Positions 43,215 to 52,143 of a DNA stretch of 64,000 nucleotides are shown in pieces. Below the pieces are notes generated by a model. It saw only the letters and a program-made list of their open reading frames with translations. It was not told the origin of the DNA and did not search any database. The stretch comes from Planctomycetota bacterium (GTDB lineage Bacteria > Planctomycetota > UBA1135 > GCA-002686595), in the NCBI GenBank assembly GCA_002862085.1, contig PKCK01000029.1:1-64000 (forward strand), given 5' to 3'. Every line of letters starts with the position of its first letter. Positions within the stretch are counted from its first letter, which is position 1. Made by a program: the position numbers and the translations under genes.

Positions 43215-43925
43215 TCAGCCTCCGCCGAGCAGGCTGCGGGTCCGCGGCGCAGCGCTCGGCCTCTGATCCAGCAGACGCGCCAGCGCCTCGAGCCCGGCCC
43301 CGTCGTCGACGTCGATCTCCTCCGCCGTGAGCCGCACGCCGAGCCCCTCCTCGCGGCAGCGATGAAGAGTCACCTCGAGGGTGTCGGCCGTGCTCCAGGG
43401 GATCCCGGAGAACAGCGCAGCGCACGGACGGCCGAGCCCGACGAGGAAGTATCCCCCGTCGGCGGCGGGCCCGAGGACGACGTCCACCTCGGTGAGCGCG
43501 TCCAGCGCTTCGCGGAGCCGCGCCGGCCCCAGGTGCGGGGTGTCGGTCCCCACCATCACGGCACGCGCGGCGCCCCTCCGGGCGGCCTCCTCCATCGTCG
43601 CCGCGAGCCTCTCCCCGAACTCCACGTCCGGCTGGGCCCAGAGCTCGGCCCACGGGGCGCGCTCACGGAACCACGGTCCGGCGTTCGCCGGCGCGTGAGC
43701 GACGAGAACCCGCGCGCCGGACGCGCGCGCGACGTCGAGCGAGTCGAGCACGAACGCCTCGTACAGCTCGTGCGCGCGCTCGACGCCCACGTCCGCCGCG
43801 AGGCGCGTCTTCGCGAGCCCCGGCCGCGGCTCCCTCGCGAAGACCACGACGATCTCGTCCCCCACCGCGGCGTCGGTCCGGTCATCCACGAGTTCGCCGG
43901 TCATCTCGTGGCTGCTCCAACGCAT
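43215..43925 (-). CDS. TIGR04282-type glycosyltransferase-like protein (DUF2064)
   Basis: 236 residues. The motif FAREPRPGLAKTRLAADVG and the segment VMVGTDTPHLGPARLREAL with VVLGPAADGGYFLVGL are characteristic of the CofC/GT-A-like TIGR04282 family, also called DUF2064. As far as I recall the family is linked by genomic context with radical-SAM genes of arsenosugar or related metabolism, and its TIGRFAM name includes 'rSAM/selenodomain-associated'. No radical-SAM gene lies in this window. The nucleotide-sugar fold is clear but the product is not known. It is 25 nt upstream of the sulfatase gene. Confidence 0.82.
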   Translation of the reverse strand: MRWSSHEMTGELVDDRTDAAVGDEIVVVFAREPRPGLAKTRLAADVGVERAHELYEAFVLDSLDVARASGARVLVAHAPANAGPWFRERAPWAELWAQPDVEFGERLAATMEEAARRGAARAVMVGTDTPHLGPARLREALDALTEVDVVLGPAADGGYFLVGLGRPCAALFSGIPWSTADTLEVTLHRCREEGLGVRLTAEEIDVDDGAGLEALARLLDQRPSAAPRTRSLLGGG

Positions 43926-43950
43926 CGCGCGGCTCCCGGAGCGGGACCCT

Positions 43951-45366
43951 TCACGGGAGCCTCCGCTCGGCGTCCCGCCCGACCACGTCCATGCGGTGCT
44001 TCTTGCGCTGGTTCTCCCGCCAGACCTCGGCCGTGAGCCAGCGCGGCGGGCTCATGGCGCGCTCCCACCCGGCGAGCAGCCCGAGCAGCCGCTCCACGCG
44101 GTCCGGCTCGTCCGCCGCGCGGTCCACGCGCTCGCCGGGATCCTCCGCGAGGTTGACCAGGATCGGCGCGCCCATGACCCCGGGCGCGGTCTCGGCGCGG
44201 ATCAGCTTCCAGTCCCCCTCGCGCGCGGCCGACGCCACGGCCCGGCGCCAGAAGAGCGTGGGGTGCGGACCATCGCCGGAGCGCTCGCCGGCGAGGAAAG
44301 GCGTGAGGTCCACGCCGTCCGCCACCTCGGCGGGCGGAGCGCCCGCGGCCCTGCGGAACGTCGCCGCGAGGTCGAGGCTCGAGACCGGCTCGTCGTAGCG
44401 GCCGGGGACGAGGCGTCCGGGCCAGCTCACGACGAAGGGCACGCGCTGGCCGCCCTCCCACTTGGACCCCTTCATGCCGCGCCAGGGCCCGTTGTCCGAC
44501 GCGTTGCTCGTGGCGCCGCCGTTGTCGGAGAGGAACACGACGAGGGTCTCCCCGGTGATGCCCTCGTCGTCGAGCGCGCGCAGGAGGCGCCCGACCCCCT
44601 CGTCCAGCGCGGCGACCATCGCCGCGTACTTGCGCCGGCGCGGGCTCTCGATCCCGCTGAAGCGCCGCTCGAGGTCCTCGCGCGCGTGCATCGGGCCGTG
44701 GGGCGCGGTGTAGGACATGTGGAGGAAGAACGGCCGCGACCGATCGCGGCCACGGATCGCGCGCTCGCCCTCGGCCGTGAAGAAGTCGGTCAGGTAGCCG
44801 AGCTCCTCCTCGGGGACCACCTCCCCGTCGCGCTCGATGCGACGCGTGCGGCCCGGGGACTTCGCGCCGCCGAGGGGGAAGTAGGACCGCGAACCCGCGA
44901 GCAGCCCCGTGAAGTGATCGAAGCCGAGGGCGCGCGGGTGATTGTGCGCCTCCGCGCCCAGGTGCCACTTGCCGACGAGCGTCGTCGCGTAGCCGACGCC
45001 CTGGAGCGCCGCCGGGAACGTCGCCGTTCCCTCCAGGAGCCCGTCGCCCTGGCCGAGGTTGCACTCGAAACCCGTGCGTTGCTGATAGCGCCCCGTGAGC
45101 AGCCCCGCCCGCGACGGCGCGCAGACCGAGGCGCTGACGTGACCGTCGGTGCAGACGACGCCCCGCGCGGCCAGCGCGTCGAGCGCGGGGGTCGGGATGT
45201 CGGAGACGCCGGTGAAGCCGAGGTCGGCGTACCCCAGATCGTCGGCGAGGATCAGGAGCACGTTCGGCCGCGCCGCCGGCGGTGCGCCCGGGCCCAGACC
45301 CGGGCCGGCGCAGGCGGCAGCGAGGAACGCCGGGAGTGCGAGACCGCGATTCCGAAGGAGACCCAT
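43951..45366 (-). CDS. Sulfatase (arylsulfatase A-like), exported
   Basis: 471 residues from the ATG at 45366; an in-frame ATG at 45375 adds three residues, and the 960-residue track ORF is an upstream extension through unrelated sequence. A signal with AAAC (possible lipobox, Cys19) opens the protein. Metal ligands ADDLGYAD are near 41 and the formylglycine motif CAPSR at Cys82, followed by AGLLTGRYQQRTGFE, very typical of arylsulfatase A-type enzymes. GKWHLGAEAHNHP, TAPHGPMHA and LSDNGGATSNASDNGP supply the other active-site residues. It is the most canonical of the three sulfatases here. The sugar substrate is unknown. Confidence 0.92.
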   Translation of the reverse strand: MGLLRNRGLALPAFLAAACAGPGLGPGAPPAARPNVLLILADDLGYADLGFTGVSDIPTPALDALAARGVVCTDGHVSASVCAPSRAGLLTGRYQQRTGFECNLGQGDGLLEGTATFPAALQGVGYATTLVGKWHLGAEAHNHPRALGFDHFTGLLAGSRSYFPLGGAKSPGRTRRIERDGEVVPEEELGYLTDFFTAEGERAIRGRDRSRPFFLHMSYTAPHGPMHAREDLERRFSGIESPRRRKYAAMVAALDEGVGRLLRALDDEGITGETLVVFLSDNGGATSNASDNGPWRGMKGSKWEGGQRVPFVVSWPGRLVPGRYDEPVSSLDLAATFRRAAGAPPAEVADGVDLTPFLAGERSGDGPHPTLFWRRAVASAAREGDWKLIRAETAPGVMGAPILVNLAEDPGERVDRAADEPDRVERLLGLLAGWERAMSPPRWLTAEVWRENQRKKHRMDVVGRDAERRLP

Positions 45367-45443
45367 GGCCGACATCCTCCTCCGCACGAGCCCGCGCGCC
45401 AAGATGCGTCCTGGTCCCGCCGGGATCGCCGTCGCTGAGAGCG

Positions 45444-46523
45444 TCAGCCGATCCTGCGCATCAGCGCCTCCAGCGGCCCTCGCCGGAAGCGAAGACGCCA
45501 GAGCGTCGCTGCGATCAGGCTCGCGAGGGTGAACAGGAGCGCGGCGGAGACGGCGAAGGTCAGCGACTGACCCTCGAGGCGCCCCATGGCGTCGAGAGTG
45601 CCCAGGCCGACGAGGACGTGGGCCACGTAGATCGTCAGCGCGAGCTGGCCGGTCGCCTCGAGGGGGCTCGTCAGCCAGCGCGGCAGGCGCGGCGCGAGCT
45701 CGATCGCGAGGACGATCGCGAGCACGGCGGTCGAGCCCCCGGCCACGACGAAGCCGGGCAGGGGCGGGACCGGGCCCGTCCCGAAGAGCTGGAGGAGCGC
45801 CGGTTCGGGCGGATCCGCGGGGACGAAGAGGTCCTCGAACAGATGGACGCCCAGCGCGAGGGGCGCGGCGACCCACAGCAGCCGCCTGCGGACGGGCGCG
45901 CGGTCGAGGTCCAGCCGGCCGAGCAGCATCCCGCCGAGGTAGAAGGCGAGCCACGGGAGCACCGGATGGAAGCCGTTGAGGAAGAGGTTCTCGAGGAAGC
46001 GTTCCGGGCGGTGCAGCCCCTCGTACTCGAGCGTCTCGAGGTCCCAGTGGGCGAAGTAGTCGCCGGTGACGAGGTACCCCAGCGCCGCGACGAGGACCGC
46101 GGCCATGACGCCCGCGATCACGCGAGAGGACGCGAAGACGAGGCCCGCACCGCAGAGCATCCACGCGCCGTAGAAATGCAGGATGTCCGCCGGCCAGACC
46201 GTGAGGAACGCGGTCCCGAGGACGCCGAGGAACAGCGCGCGTCGCAGGAGCGCGCCGCGCACGGCGCGCCTCGCACCCGCGTCGCCGCTGGCGCGGGCGC
46301 TGCGCGCCATGAGGCTGGCTCCCACCCCGGCCAGCACCACGAAGGTCGCGGCCGCCCGGCCCTGGAGCGAGGCCACCATCGCATACAACCACCCGGGGCT
46401 GTCCGCGCCCCCGGCCACGACCAGGTCGAAGTTGACGAGGACCATCCCGAGGATGGCCCCGGCGCGCGCGAGGTCGAGTCCGGGTACGCGCGGCGCCGCG
46501 GACGGTGAGGGAGGGGCTTGCAC
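45444..46523 (-). CDS. DUF418-like integral membrane protein
   Basis: 359 residues from a GTG at 46523, chosen because VPGLDLARAGAILGMVLVNF is the usual start of the family; the track start is a TTG at 46601. About ten hydrophobic segments are visible. The pattern 'R...LDLxRAxAxLGMVLVN', with LHFYGAWMLCGAGLVF and ATGQLALTIYVAHVL, fits the DUF418/acyltransferase-3-like membrane family, some members of which O-acylate surface glycans. The gene lies between the sulfatase and the divergent dienelactone hydrolase gene. The substrate is unknown. Confidence 0.7.
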   Translation of the reverse strand: MQAPPSPSAAPRVPGLDLARAGAILGMVLVNFDLVVAGGADSPGWLYAMVASLQGRAAATFVVLAGVGASLMARSARASGDAGARRAVRGALLRRALFLGVLGTAFLTVWPADILHFYGAWMLCGAGLVFASSRVIAGVMAAVLVAALGYLVTGDYFAHWDLETLEYEGLHRPERFLENLFLNGFHPVLPWLAFYLGGMLLGRLDLDRAPVRRRLLWVAAPLALGVHLFEDLFVPADPPEPALLQLFGTGPVPPLPGFVVAGGSTAVLAIVLAIELAPRLPRWLTSPLEATGQLALTIYVAHVLVGLGTLDAMGRLEGQSLTFAVSAALLFTLASLIAATLWRLRFRRGPLEALMRRIG

Positions 46524-46600
46524 GGGAGGAGCAGGGCGGAGCGCGTCCGGGGAACGAGCATTCGCGGCGATCCCTCGCGGTCCGGACGACCCGCGCCACA

Positions 46601-47920
46601 ATGGGGCAGGACCCCCTCAGGCGCCAAGCCGGCTCTTCGATGATCGCAGCGATTCTCCTCGCCCCCCACCTCGCCCTCCCCGTCCTGGCGGCGGAGGCCA
46701 CCCCGTGCTGCGTCCCCGTGGGCGAGATGGACTGGACGGGAGTCCTCGACGAGGAGAGCTTCGCCGCGCTCCATGACCTCAAGGAGGGGGAGACGCCCGA
46801 CCTCCTCGGTGACGACGTCGAGGTCGCCGGCATGGACTGCTACCTCTCCCGTCCGAAGGGCGGCAACCCGATCGGCGCGGTCCTCGTGATCCACGAGTGG
46901 TGGGGCCTGAACGACAACGTCAAGCACTGGGCCGACCGCCTCGCCTCCGACGGCTACGTCGCGCTCGCGGTCGATCTGTACGAGGGGACGGTCGCCACCA
47001 CGCGGGACGAGGCGATGACGGCCATGCGCGGCGTGGAGGCCGAGGCCGCGACCGCCAAGCTCGTGGCGGCCCACGCGTGGCTGCGCGACGGGGACGGGCC
47101 CGTGGCCGCCGAGCGCACGGCCTGCATCGGCTGGTGCTTCGGCGGCGGCTGGTCCCTGAACCTCGCCATCGCGGAGCCGGAGCTGGACGCCGCGATCGTC
47201 TACTACGGCCGCCTCGTCACCGACGCGGAGACGCTCGGGGCCATCGAGGCTCCGATCCTCGGCGTCTTCGGCGAGCAGGACCGAGGGATCCCGCCGTCCG
47301 CGGTCGAGGCCTTCGAGGCGGCCATGGGCGAGGCCGGGAAGGACATCACCGTGCGCATGTACGACGCCGAGCACGCCTTCGCCAACCCGTCGAGCGGTCG
47401 CTACGACGCCGAGCACGCGGCCGCCGCCTGGCAGGAGTCCCGCGCGTTCCTGGCGGCGCACATGATGGGCGAGCAGCCCGGCGAGACCTTCTACAGCGGT
47501 GAGCGCTCCCTCGAGGCGGACGCCCCCGAGGGCTGGGATCTCGGCGAGCCCGCGCGCATGCGACTCGCCACCTACGTCGTCACTGACAGCACGACCTGCG
47601 TGATCAGCGCCTTCCCTGGCGACGTGGGCGGGCTCGAGGCGAACATCCAGCGCTGGCGCGGCCAGGTGGGCCTCGATCCCATGGGCGGCGACGAGATCGA
47701 AGCTCTTCCGACCGTCCCGATGCTCGGGCGACTCGCGCCCGTCCTCCGCGCGGAGGGGCCGCTGATGAGCCGGGGCGAGGTGGTCACCGAGGACGGCGCG
47801 GTGGCCGTCGTCTACTGCCAGCTCGAGGCGGAGACGGTCATCGTCAAGCTCCAGGGCGACCGGGACGAGGTCGACGACTGCGTCGACGGCTTCGTCGCGC
47901 TCTGCAGGAGCATCCGCTGA
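46601..47920 (+). CDS. Dienelactone hydrolase family protein with an added C-terminal domain, exported
   Basis: 439 residues from the ATG at 46601, which supplies two Arg before the hydrophobic signal MIAAILLAPHLALPVLAAEA; an ATG at 46640 is an alternative. The DLH domain (about 60-310) has IHEWWGLNDNVKHWADRLA, the nucleophile elbow CIGWCFGGGWSLN (Cys nucleophile), the Asp in FGEQDRGIPP and the His in DAEHAFANP. The C-terminal domain (about 320-439: ISAFPGDVGGLEANIQRWRGQVGL ... VKLQGD) is a separate domain seen in some planctomycete proteins; its function is unknown. The protein may cleave lactones or esters in the periplasm. The next gene starts 22 nt downstream. Confidence 0.85.
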   Translation: MGQDPLRRQAGSSMIAAILLAPHLALPVLAAEATPCCVPVGEMDWTGVLDEESFAALHDLKEGETPDLLGDDVEVAGMDCYLSRPKGGNPIGAVLVIHEWWGLNDNVKHWADRLASDGYVALAVDLYEGTVATTRDEAMTAMRGVEAEAATAKLVAAHAWLRDGDGPVAAERTACIGWCFGGGWSLNLAIAEPELDAAIVYYGRLVTDAETLGAIEAPILGVFGEQDRGIPPSAVEAFEAAMGEAGKDITVRMYDAEHAFANPSSGRYDAEHAAAAWQESRAFLAAHMMGEQPGETFYSGERSLEADAPEGWDLGEPARMRLATYVVTDSTTCVISAFPGDVGGLEANIQRWRGQVGLDPMGGDEIEALPTVPMLGRLAPVLRAEGPLMSRGEVVTEDGAVAVVYCQLEAETVIVKLQGDRDEVDDCVDGFVALCRSIR

Positions 47921-47942
47921 ACCTGGCGCTCCGGTGCACACG

Positions 47943-48425
47943 ATGAGCTCCCTCGCCGCCCTGGCTCCGCGCCTTCGCTTCAACGAGACGCTCCTGAGGA
48001 GCGTGACCAAGGGTATGGACGCCCCCGCCTGGAGCCTCGTGCCCCCCGGCGGCGGGAACACGCCCCACTGGATCCTGGGCCACGTGGTCGCGTCGCGCCG
48101 CTTCATGCTCCGCGCCGCGGGCCACGAACTCGCGACCGATCCGTGGGAGGCGCTCTTCGGGCGCGGCGCCGAGCCGGGAGCAGCCACCGACTCCTTCCCC
48201 CCCGTCGAGGAGCTCCTCGCGGACCTCCGCGCGTCCGGAGAGACGCTGAGCGAGCTCTTCCCGGCCATGACGGACGAGGCGGCAGCGGAGCCCGCGGCGC
48301 GGCCGATGCCCGACGGCTCCGACACGGTCGCGGGCGTGCTCCACTTCCTCTACTTCCACGAGACCTACCACCTCGGCCAGCTCGGCCTCTTGCGCCGGAT
48401 GAACGGCCTGGACCCCTTCGCCTGA
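47943..48425 (+). CDS. DinB family protein
   Basis: 160 residues from the ATG at 47943. A four-helix DinB fold is suggested by the metal-binding His set: HWILGHVVASRRFML near the start and FLYFHETYHLGQLGLLRRM near the C-terminus. DinB-like proteins bind zinc or nickel and include thiol-dependent enzymes such as bacillithiol transferases. The next gene's ATG overlaps its stop by one base (TGATG), so they are translationally coupled. Confidence 0.87.
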   Translation: MSSLAALAPRLRFNETLLRSVTKGMDAPAWSLVPPGGGNTPHWILGHVVASRRFMLRAAGHELATDPWEALFGRGAEPGAATDSFPPVEELLADLRASGETLSELFPAMTDEAAAEPAARPMPDGSDTVAGVLHFLYFHETYHLGQLGLLRRMNGLDPFA

Positions 48426-49246
48426 TGATCGACGCCCTTCACCGCACCGCCGCCCTCCTCGCGATCACCTGCCTCGCCGCCTGCAACGGCGCCGGACACG
48501 ACCGGACCGCGGAGGCCCACGAGGCCGCCGAGCCCGAATGGACCGCGCTCTTCAACGGCCGCGACCTCGAGGGCTGGATCCCGAAGTTCGCAGGGCACCC
48601 CGCTGGCGAGAACCTGCGCGACACCTTCCGGGTCGAGGACGGGCTGCTCACGGTCTCCTACGAGAACTACGAGGACTTCGACGGCCAGTTCGGCCACCTC
48701 TTCTTCGACGGCGAGTTCTCCTCCTACGAGGTGCGGGCCGTCTACCGCTTCATCGGCGACCAGTGCGCCGGCGCGCCGGGCTGGGCCTTCCGCAACAACG
48801 GGCTGATGCTCCACGGCCAGCGCCCCGAGACCATGGCCCTGGGACAGAACTTCCCGGTGTCGGTCGAAGCGCAGATGCTCGGGCAGCGCGAGGGCGGCGG
48901 CGAGCGACGCAACGGCGGCGTGTGCACGCCTGGTACGAACGTCGTGATGAACGGCGAGGTGGTGAAGGACCACTGCATCGGCTCCCAGGGACCGACGAAC
49001 CACGGCGACGGCTGGGTCGAGATGCTGGTCGACGTCGACGGCCACGGGGACATCCGCCACTTCGTCGACGGGGAGCTCGTTCACTCCTACTCCGGCGCCC
49101 AGCTCGACCCCCGCGACGGGGACGCGAAGGCACTCCTCGCCGCCGGCGCGGCCACCGCGCTCGACAGGGGCACGATCTCCATCCAGGCGGAGAGCCACCC
49201 GATCCAGTTCAAGTCCATCGAGATCCGCGTCCGCGAGGGCCGTTGA
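48425..49246 (+). CDS. DUF1080 / 3-keto-disaccharide hydrolase-like lipoprotein
   Basis: 273 residues from the ATG at 48425, overlapping the DinB stop by one base. The lipoprotein signal ends in LAAC at about residue 20. The DUF1080 opening EWTALFNGRDLEGWIPKFAGH is clear. A jelly-roll core follows (FRVEDGLLTVSYENY, GHLFFDGEFSSYEVRAVYRF, PVSVEAQMLG, GTISIQAESHPIQFKSIEIR). Some members cleave 3-keto-glycosides produced by Gfo/Idh/MocA-type dehydrogenases, which this window also contains, so they may act in the same pathway, although they are not adjacent. The substrate is not proven. Confidence 0.9.
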   Translation: MIDALHRTAALLAITCLAACNGAGHDRTAEAHEAAEPEWTALFNGRDLEGWIPKFAGHPAGENLRDTFRVEDGLLTVSYENYEDFDGQFGHLFFDGEFSSYEVRAVYRFIGDQCAGAPGWAFRNNGLMLHGQRPETMALGQNFPVSVEAQMLGQREGGGERRNGGVCTPGTNVVMNGEVVKDHCIGSQGPTNHGDGWVEMLVDVDGHGDIRHFVDGELVHSYSGAQLDPRDGDAKALLAAGAATALDRGTISIQAESHPIQFKSIEIRVREGR

Positions 49247-49291
49247 CTCCGTACGCGTTCCCGTGAGGACCGGACGCGCGGCGTGGACGGA

Positions 49292-49336
49292 GCGAGCCCG
49301 GGCCACACCGCAGGGGCGGTCTTCTCCTGGGCTCGC
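49292..49336. terminator. Nested inverted repeat between convergent genes
   Basis: An outer stem GCGAGCCC/GGGCTCGC encloses an inner hairpin ACCGC-AGGG-GCGGT, separated by short internal loops. It lies between the DUF1080 stop and the convergent transporter stop. A bidirectional terminator is plausible; no U-tract is present. Confidence 0.45.
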
Positions 49337-49365
49337 GCTCGACGCCCTGCCATCGAAGAGTCGGC

Positions 49366-50493
49366 TCAGGTCGGCGGGAAGATGAAGAACGCCACCGCGC
49401 CCGCGGCCAGCGCGCTCGCCATGACCGTCATCGAGGTCGCGTTCTTCTTCTTGAGGAAGTAGCCCACCGGGATCACCAGCGCGTTGAGCGCGAGGATGAA
49501 CACCATCCCGGCATTGGAGTCCCAGATGCCCTTGCCCTCCACGAGCGCCGGCAGGCCGCGGGCGAGGTCGACCGAGATGACGAGGCCGATGTACGCCTTG
49601 CCGATGTCCGAGAGCGCGAGGCGGGCCACATCGGCTCTGGCCTTGATCCGCAGCATGAGGGAGAAGCCGAATTCACGCCCTGCGATGAGGCCCAGGAAGA
49701 CCCAGGTGGTGGACATGGGGACGTTGCTGACCTCCTTGAAGTAGTAGAGGAGGCCTGCGAACGTGAAGTCGATGATCGTGGCTGAGCGGATGTCCGTCAC
49801 GGCGCTCTTCGACTTGAGGATCTTCTGCACCGGGCCGCCCCGGTTGGCGAAAGTCACGGCCAGCATGACCAGGATGACCGCCATGGCTCCGAAAGCCTGG
49901 ACGCCGGTCAGCTCGCGGGGCAGGAACACGAAGATGTTCGCGAAGTCCTGCATCAGCCAAACGGCCCAGAGCCAGGTCGTCGAGAGCCACTGGAGCACCA
50001 CCCAGTGCCTCGCGAATTGCGTCTCCTCGTTCTTGCGGAAGAAGGCCTCGAGGGTCCTCGCGAGCACCATGTAGAGGGCCATGCCGATGCCGAAGGCGAG
50101 GCCGTAGCCCACGAGGGACTTCGTCATCATCTTCGTCAGCCCGCCCATGGTCGCGAAGATCGCGAGAACCATGAAGCTCGTCGAGACGGGGATCCCGAAC
50201 CGGGTCAGGATCAGCAGCGCGAGCGGCGGAACAGCGTGGTACCACTGCGGATCGAGGATCGGCGGGTACTTCTCGGTGTTGGCGAGTCGGCCGAACGACG
50301 GGTCGCCATCGTTCGCGATGTACCCGTAGGTGAACGTCGCGATGAGGATCGTCGCCGCGAACCCGAAAAGCACGGTCCAGTGGAAGCGGCCGTTGGAATT
50401 GATGAACGTGCCGAGGGTCTGCAGGGCGTCGTTGCCGACGACCGCATACGCAGCGAAGATGAATCCGAGCGCGGCCCAGACGTTGATGTCCAT
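49366..50493 (-). CDS. Inorganic phosphate transporter (PiT)-like membrane protein
   Basis: 375 residues from the ATG at 50493 (MDINVWAALGFIFAAYAVVGNDALQTLGTF); the track start at 50658 is a shadow extension. The first repeat has GNDALQTLGTF, close to the PiT signature GxNDxxQ. The second half has VSNVPMSTTWVFLGLIAGREFG, the corresponding P-loop-like element but without the Asn-Asp pair. About ten membrane helices are visible. PiT proteins import phosphate with cations. The loss of ND in the second half and the relatively short length make substrate specificity uncertain. Confidence 0.7.
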   Translation of the reverse strand: MDINVWAALGFIFAAYAVVGNDALQTLGTFINSNGRFHWTVLFGFAATILIATFTYGYIANDGDPSFGRLANTEKYPPILDPQWYHAVPPLALLILTRFGIPVSTSFMVLAIFATMGGLTKMMTKSLVGYGLAFGIGMALYMVLARTLEAFFRKNEETQFARHWVVLQWLSTTWLWAVWLMQDFANIFVFLPRELTGVQAFGAMAVILVMLAVTFANRGGPVQKILKSKSAVTDIRSATIIDFTFAGLLYYFKEVSNVPMSTTWVFLGLIAGREFGFSLMLRIKARADVARLALSDIGKAYIGLVISVDLARGLPALVEGKGIWDSNAGMVFILALNALVIPVGYFLKKKNATSMTVMASALAAGAVAFFIFPPT

Positions 50494-50751
50494 GGAGGGT
50501 GGAGCCAGCACTGGCAAGACCCCGAGGAGAAGGTCCCGGAGTGGCCGGCGGAGGGCGGACTTTACCAGCGACGTGAAGAGTGGACAGCGGCAAAGAGGGT
50601 GAAGACCGGCGCATCTCCGACGCGGTCCGGGCACCCCGCGGAGCTCCCCCCACGCCACCAGGCAACGGAGCCCGGGAGCCCCTGCCGGCCTCGCCCGGCG
50701 ACCCTGCTCGCGGCGCGCTCATGAGCGCCCTCGGGCGCACCGGCGATGGGT

Positions 50752-50836
50752 TGGTAGGGATGCCGGGACTCGAACCCGGACGGCCAAGGCCTTCGGATTT
50801 TAAGTCCGATGCGTCTACCGATTCCGCCACATCCCC
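50752..50836 (-). tRNA. tRNA-Leu(UAA)
   Basis: The minus strand reads GGGGATG at the 5' acceptor and GGACTTAAAATCC as the anticodon stem-loop with UAA. A long variable arm (class II) follows, then GGTTCGAGTCC and CATCCCTACCA with an encoded CCA. The first acceptor pair is G-U. Confidence 0.95.
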
Positions 50837-51102
50837 GTCGCTCCGATCCTAGCAGGCCTTCGGTCGGCGGCGCGGACGCCGCGGCGATCACCCCGCGGAG
50901 CCCGCCCGCGCCCACCGCGTCCGGAACGAGGCCAGCGGAGGCGGCCCGCGCGAACCCGCGCCGAGCCCCTCAGGTCCAAGGCCCTGCCGCGACGATCAAC
51001 GCGCTCCAAAGGGCCGTCTTCGCGCCGCCCGAACCCTCCCGATCCACGGCTCTGGCCGGGTCGACAGGTCCGGGATCCGCCGCTAGACTGCGCCGCCCTT
51101 CA

Positions 51103-51177
51103 GGCGGCATAGCCAAGTGGTAAGGCGATGGATTGCAAATCCATTATTCCCCGGTTCGATTCCGGGTGCCGCCTCCA
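51103..51177 (+). tRNA. tRNA-Cys(GCA)
   Basis: GGCGGCA acceptor pairs with TGCCGCC. The anticodon stem-loop is TGGATTGCAAATCCA with GCA, the T-arm is CCCGGTTCGATTCCGGG, and the 3' end is T plus an encoded CCA. A small GCCGCC-CTTCA-GGCGGC complement lies directly upstream and overlaps the acceptor. Confidence 0.95.
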
Positions 51178-51222
51178 TCCCCCCCCGCTCCTCCCGAGAG
51201 AGTCGAGTGCACCGCGGGGACC

Positions 51223-51810
51223 TCAGACGATCTCGTACCCGTCGCGGACGGTGTAGATCATCAGCCGCGTCCGCGGCCCGCCGTGGCGCCGGACGAGCTC
51301 GATGAGCCAGTCCTCCTCTCCCGGCCAGGGGTAGGCGTACACGAGATCGAAGTCGGCGATGTCGAGGCCGATCTCGGCGTAGGCGTCCGCGCCCTCGGTG
51401 GGCGTCATGTAGTCGCTCATCAGCAGGTCGACCTGGTCGCGATAGTCCGGCGGTACGAAGCTGCCCTCGACGAAGGTGGCCCCCGATCCCACGCGCGCGG
51501 CGAGGTCCTCGGAGATCTCCACGAGGTCGGGTTCGATCTCGATGCCGTACGCCTCGAAGCCGAGGAGGTCCGCGATGATGGTGATGACGCCGGTCGCGGA
51601 GCCCAGCTCGAGGAAGGTGTGTGCCCGGGCGCGCTCCGCCGCGAGCGCGTCGATGGCAGCCGCGTGATCGGCGGGGATGACCCGATGGAACTCGCTGGCG
51701 CGATCCTGGCAGTAGTCGCGCCAGATCTCGGCGCCCTCCCGGAGGAGATCGCCGAAGCGCGCGTCTTGATGGGGTTCCTCGGGGAGCTCGAGCATGCCGT
51801 GAGCCCACAT
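51223..51810 (-). CDS. Class I SAM-dependent methyltransferase
   Basis: 195 residues from the ATG at 51810 (MWAHGMLELPEEPHQD); the track ORF extends far upstream antisense to fhs. Motif I is TFLELGSATGVITIIADLLG, the SAM-ribose acidic residue is in YGIEIEPDLVEIS, and VEGSFVPPDYRDQVDLLMSDYM covers motifs III-IV. The substrate is unknown. The start could be further upstream, because the frame stays open and no RBS marks the ATG. It has a long gap to fhs and ends near the tRNA-Cys gene. Confidence 0.8.
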   Translation of the reverse strand: MWAHGMLELPEEPHQDARFGDLLREGAEIWRDYCQDRASEFHRVIPADHAAAIDALAAERARAHTFLELGSATGVITIIADLLGFEAYGIEIEPDLVEISEDLAARVGSGATFVEGSFVPPDYRDQVDLLMSDYMTPTEGADAYAEIGLDIADFDLVYAYPWPGEEDWLIELVRRHGGPRTRLMIYTVRDGYEIV

Positions 51811-52143
51811 CCTGCCCTGTGAGAGAGCCTCGAGCGCCCACGGGAACGAATCCGAGGACGCCTCACGTTCGCGCGACGAGCGGATGATCGCCAGACGCCC
51901 GGAACCTCGAGGTGCCGGCCTGATGTCGTTCGACGGGCGATCCCGGCCATGAAGGCTCTGCGAGCCGACGAGAGGAGTGTCGCTGGCTCCCGAGGCGGCG
52001 GGCCTCACCTCGCCGCTGCGCGCTTCGTGGTGATCCGGGGAATCGCGTGCAGGAGGGAGCGGCCGCAGCCACCATGTCCCGTTCGCTCCCAATTTCCCGA
52101 CGGACCCTCCCCGACTTTCCAGCCCCTGCCGTCCCCCGCCCTC
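51811..52143. other. 333-bp divergent intergenic region
   Basis: It lies between the methyltransferase and fhs. The track ORF starting at 51949 is an upstream extension of fhs without typical codon use. I see no riboswitch-like structure; the only AT-richer piece is CCAATTTCCC near 52090, roughly 50 nt before the fhs start. Confidence 0.35.

Noticed and set aside
43951-46833. 960-aa ORF suggesting a large fusion protein upstream of the sulfatase
   Set aside because: The first about 490 residues are Arg/Pro/Gly-rich text out of frame with the DUF418 gene; the sulfatase has its own ATG and signal at 45366.
46118-48325. 735-aa minus ORF across the dienelactone hydrolase gene
   Set aside because: It is antisense to a gene with a complete catalytic triad and shows no domain.
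51811-52143. Possible folate/THF riboswitch before fhs
   Set aside because: No matching conserved core or stable multi-stem fold is visible by eye.
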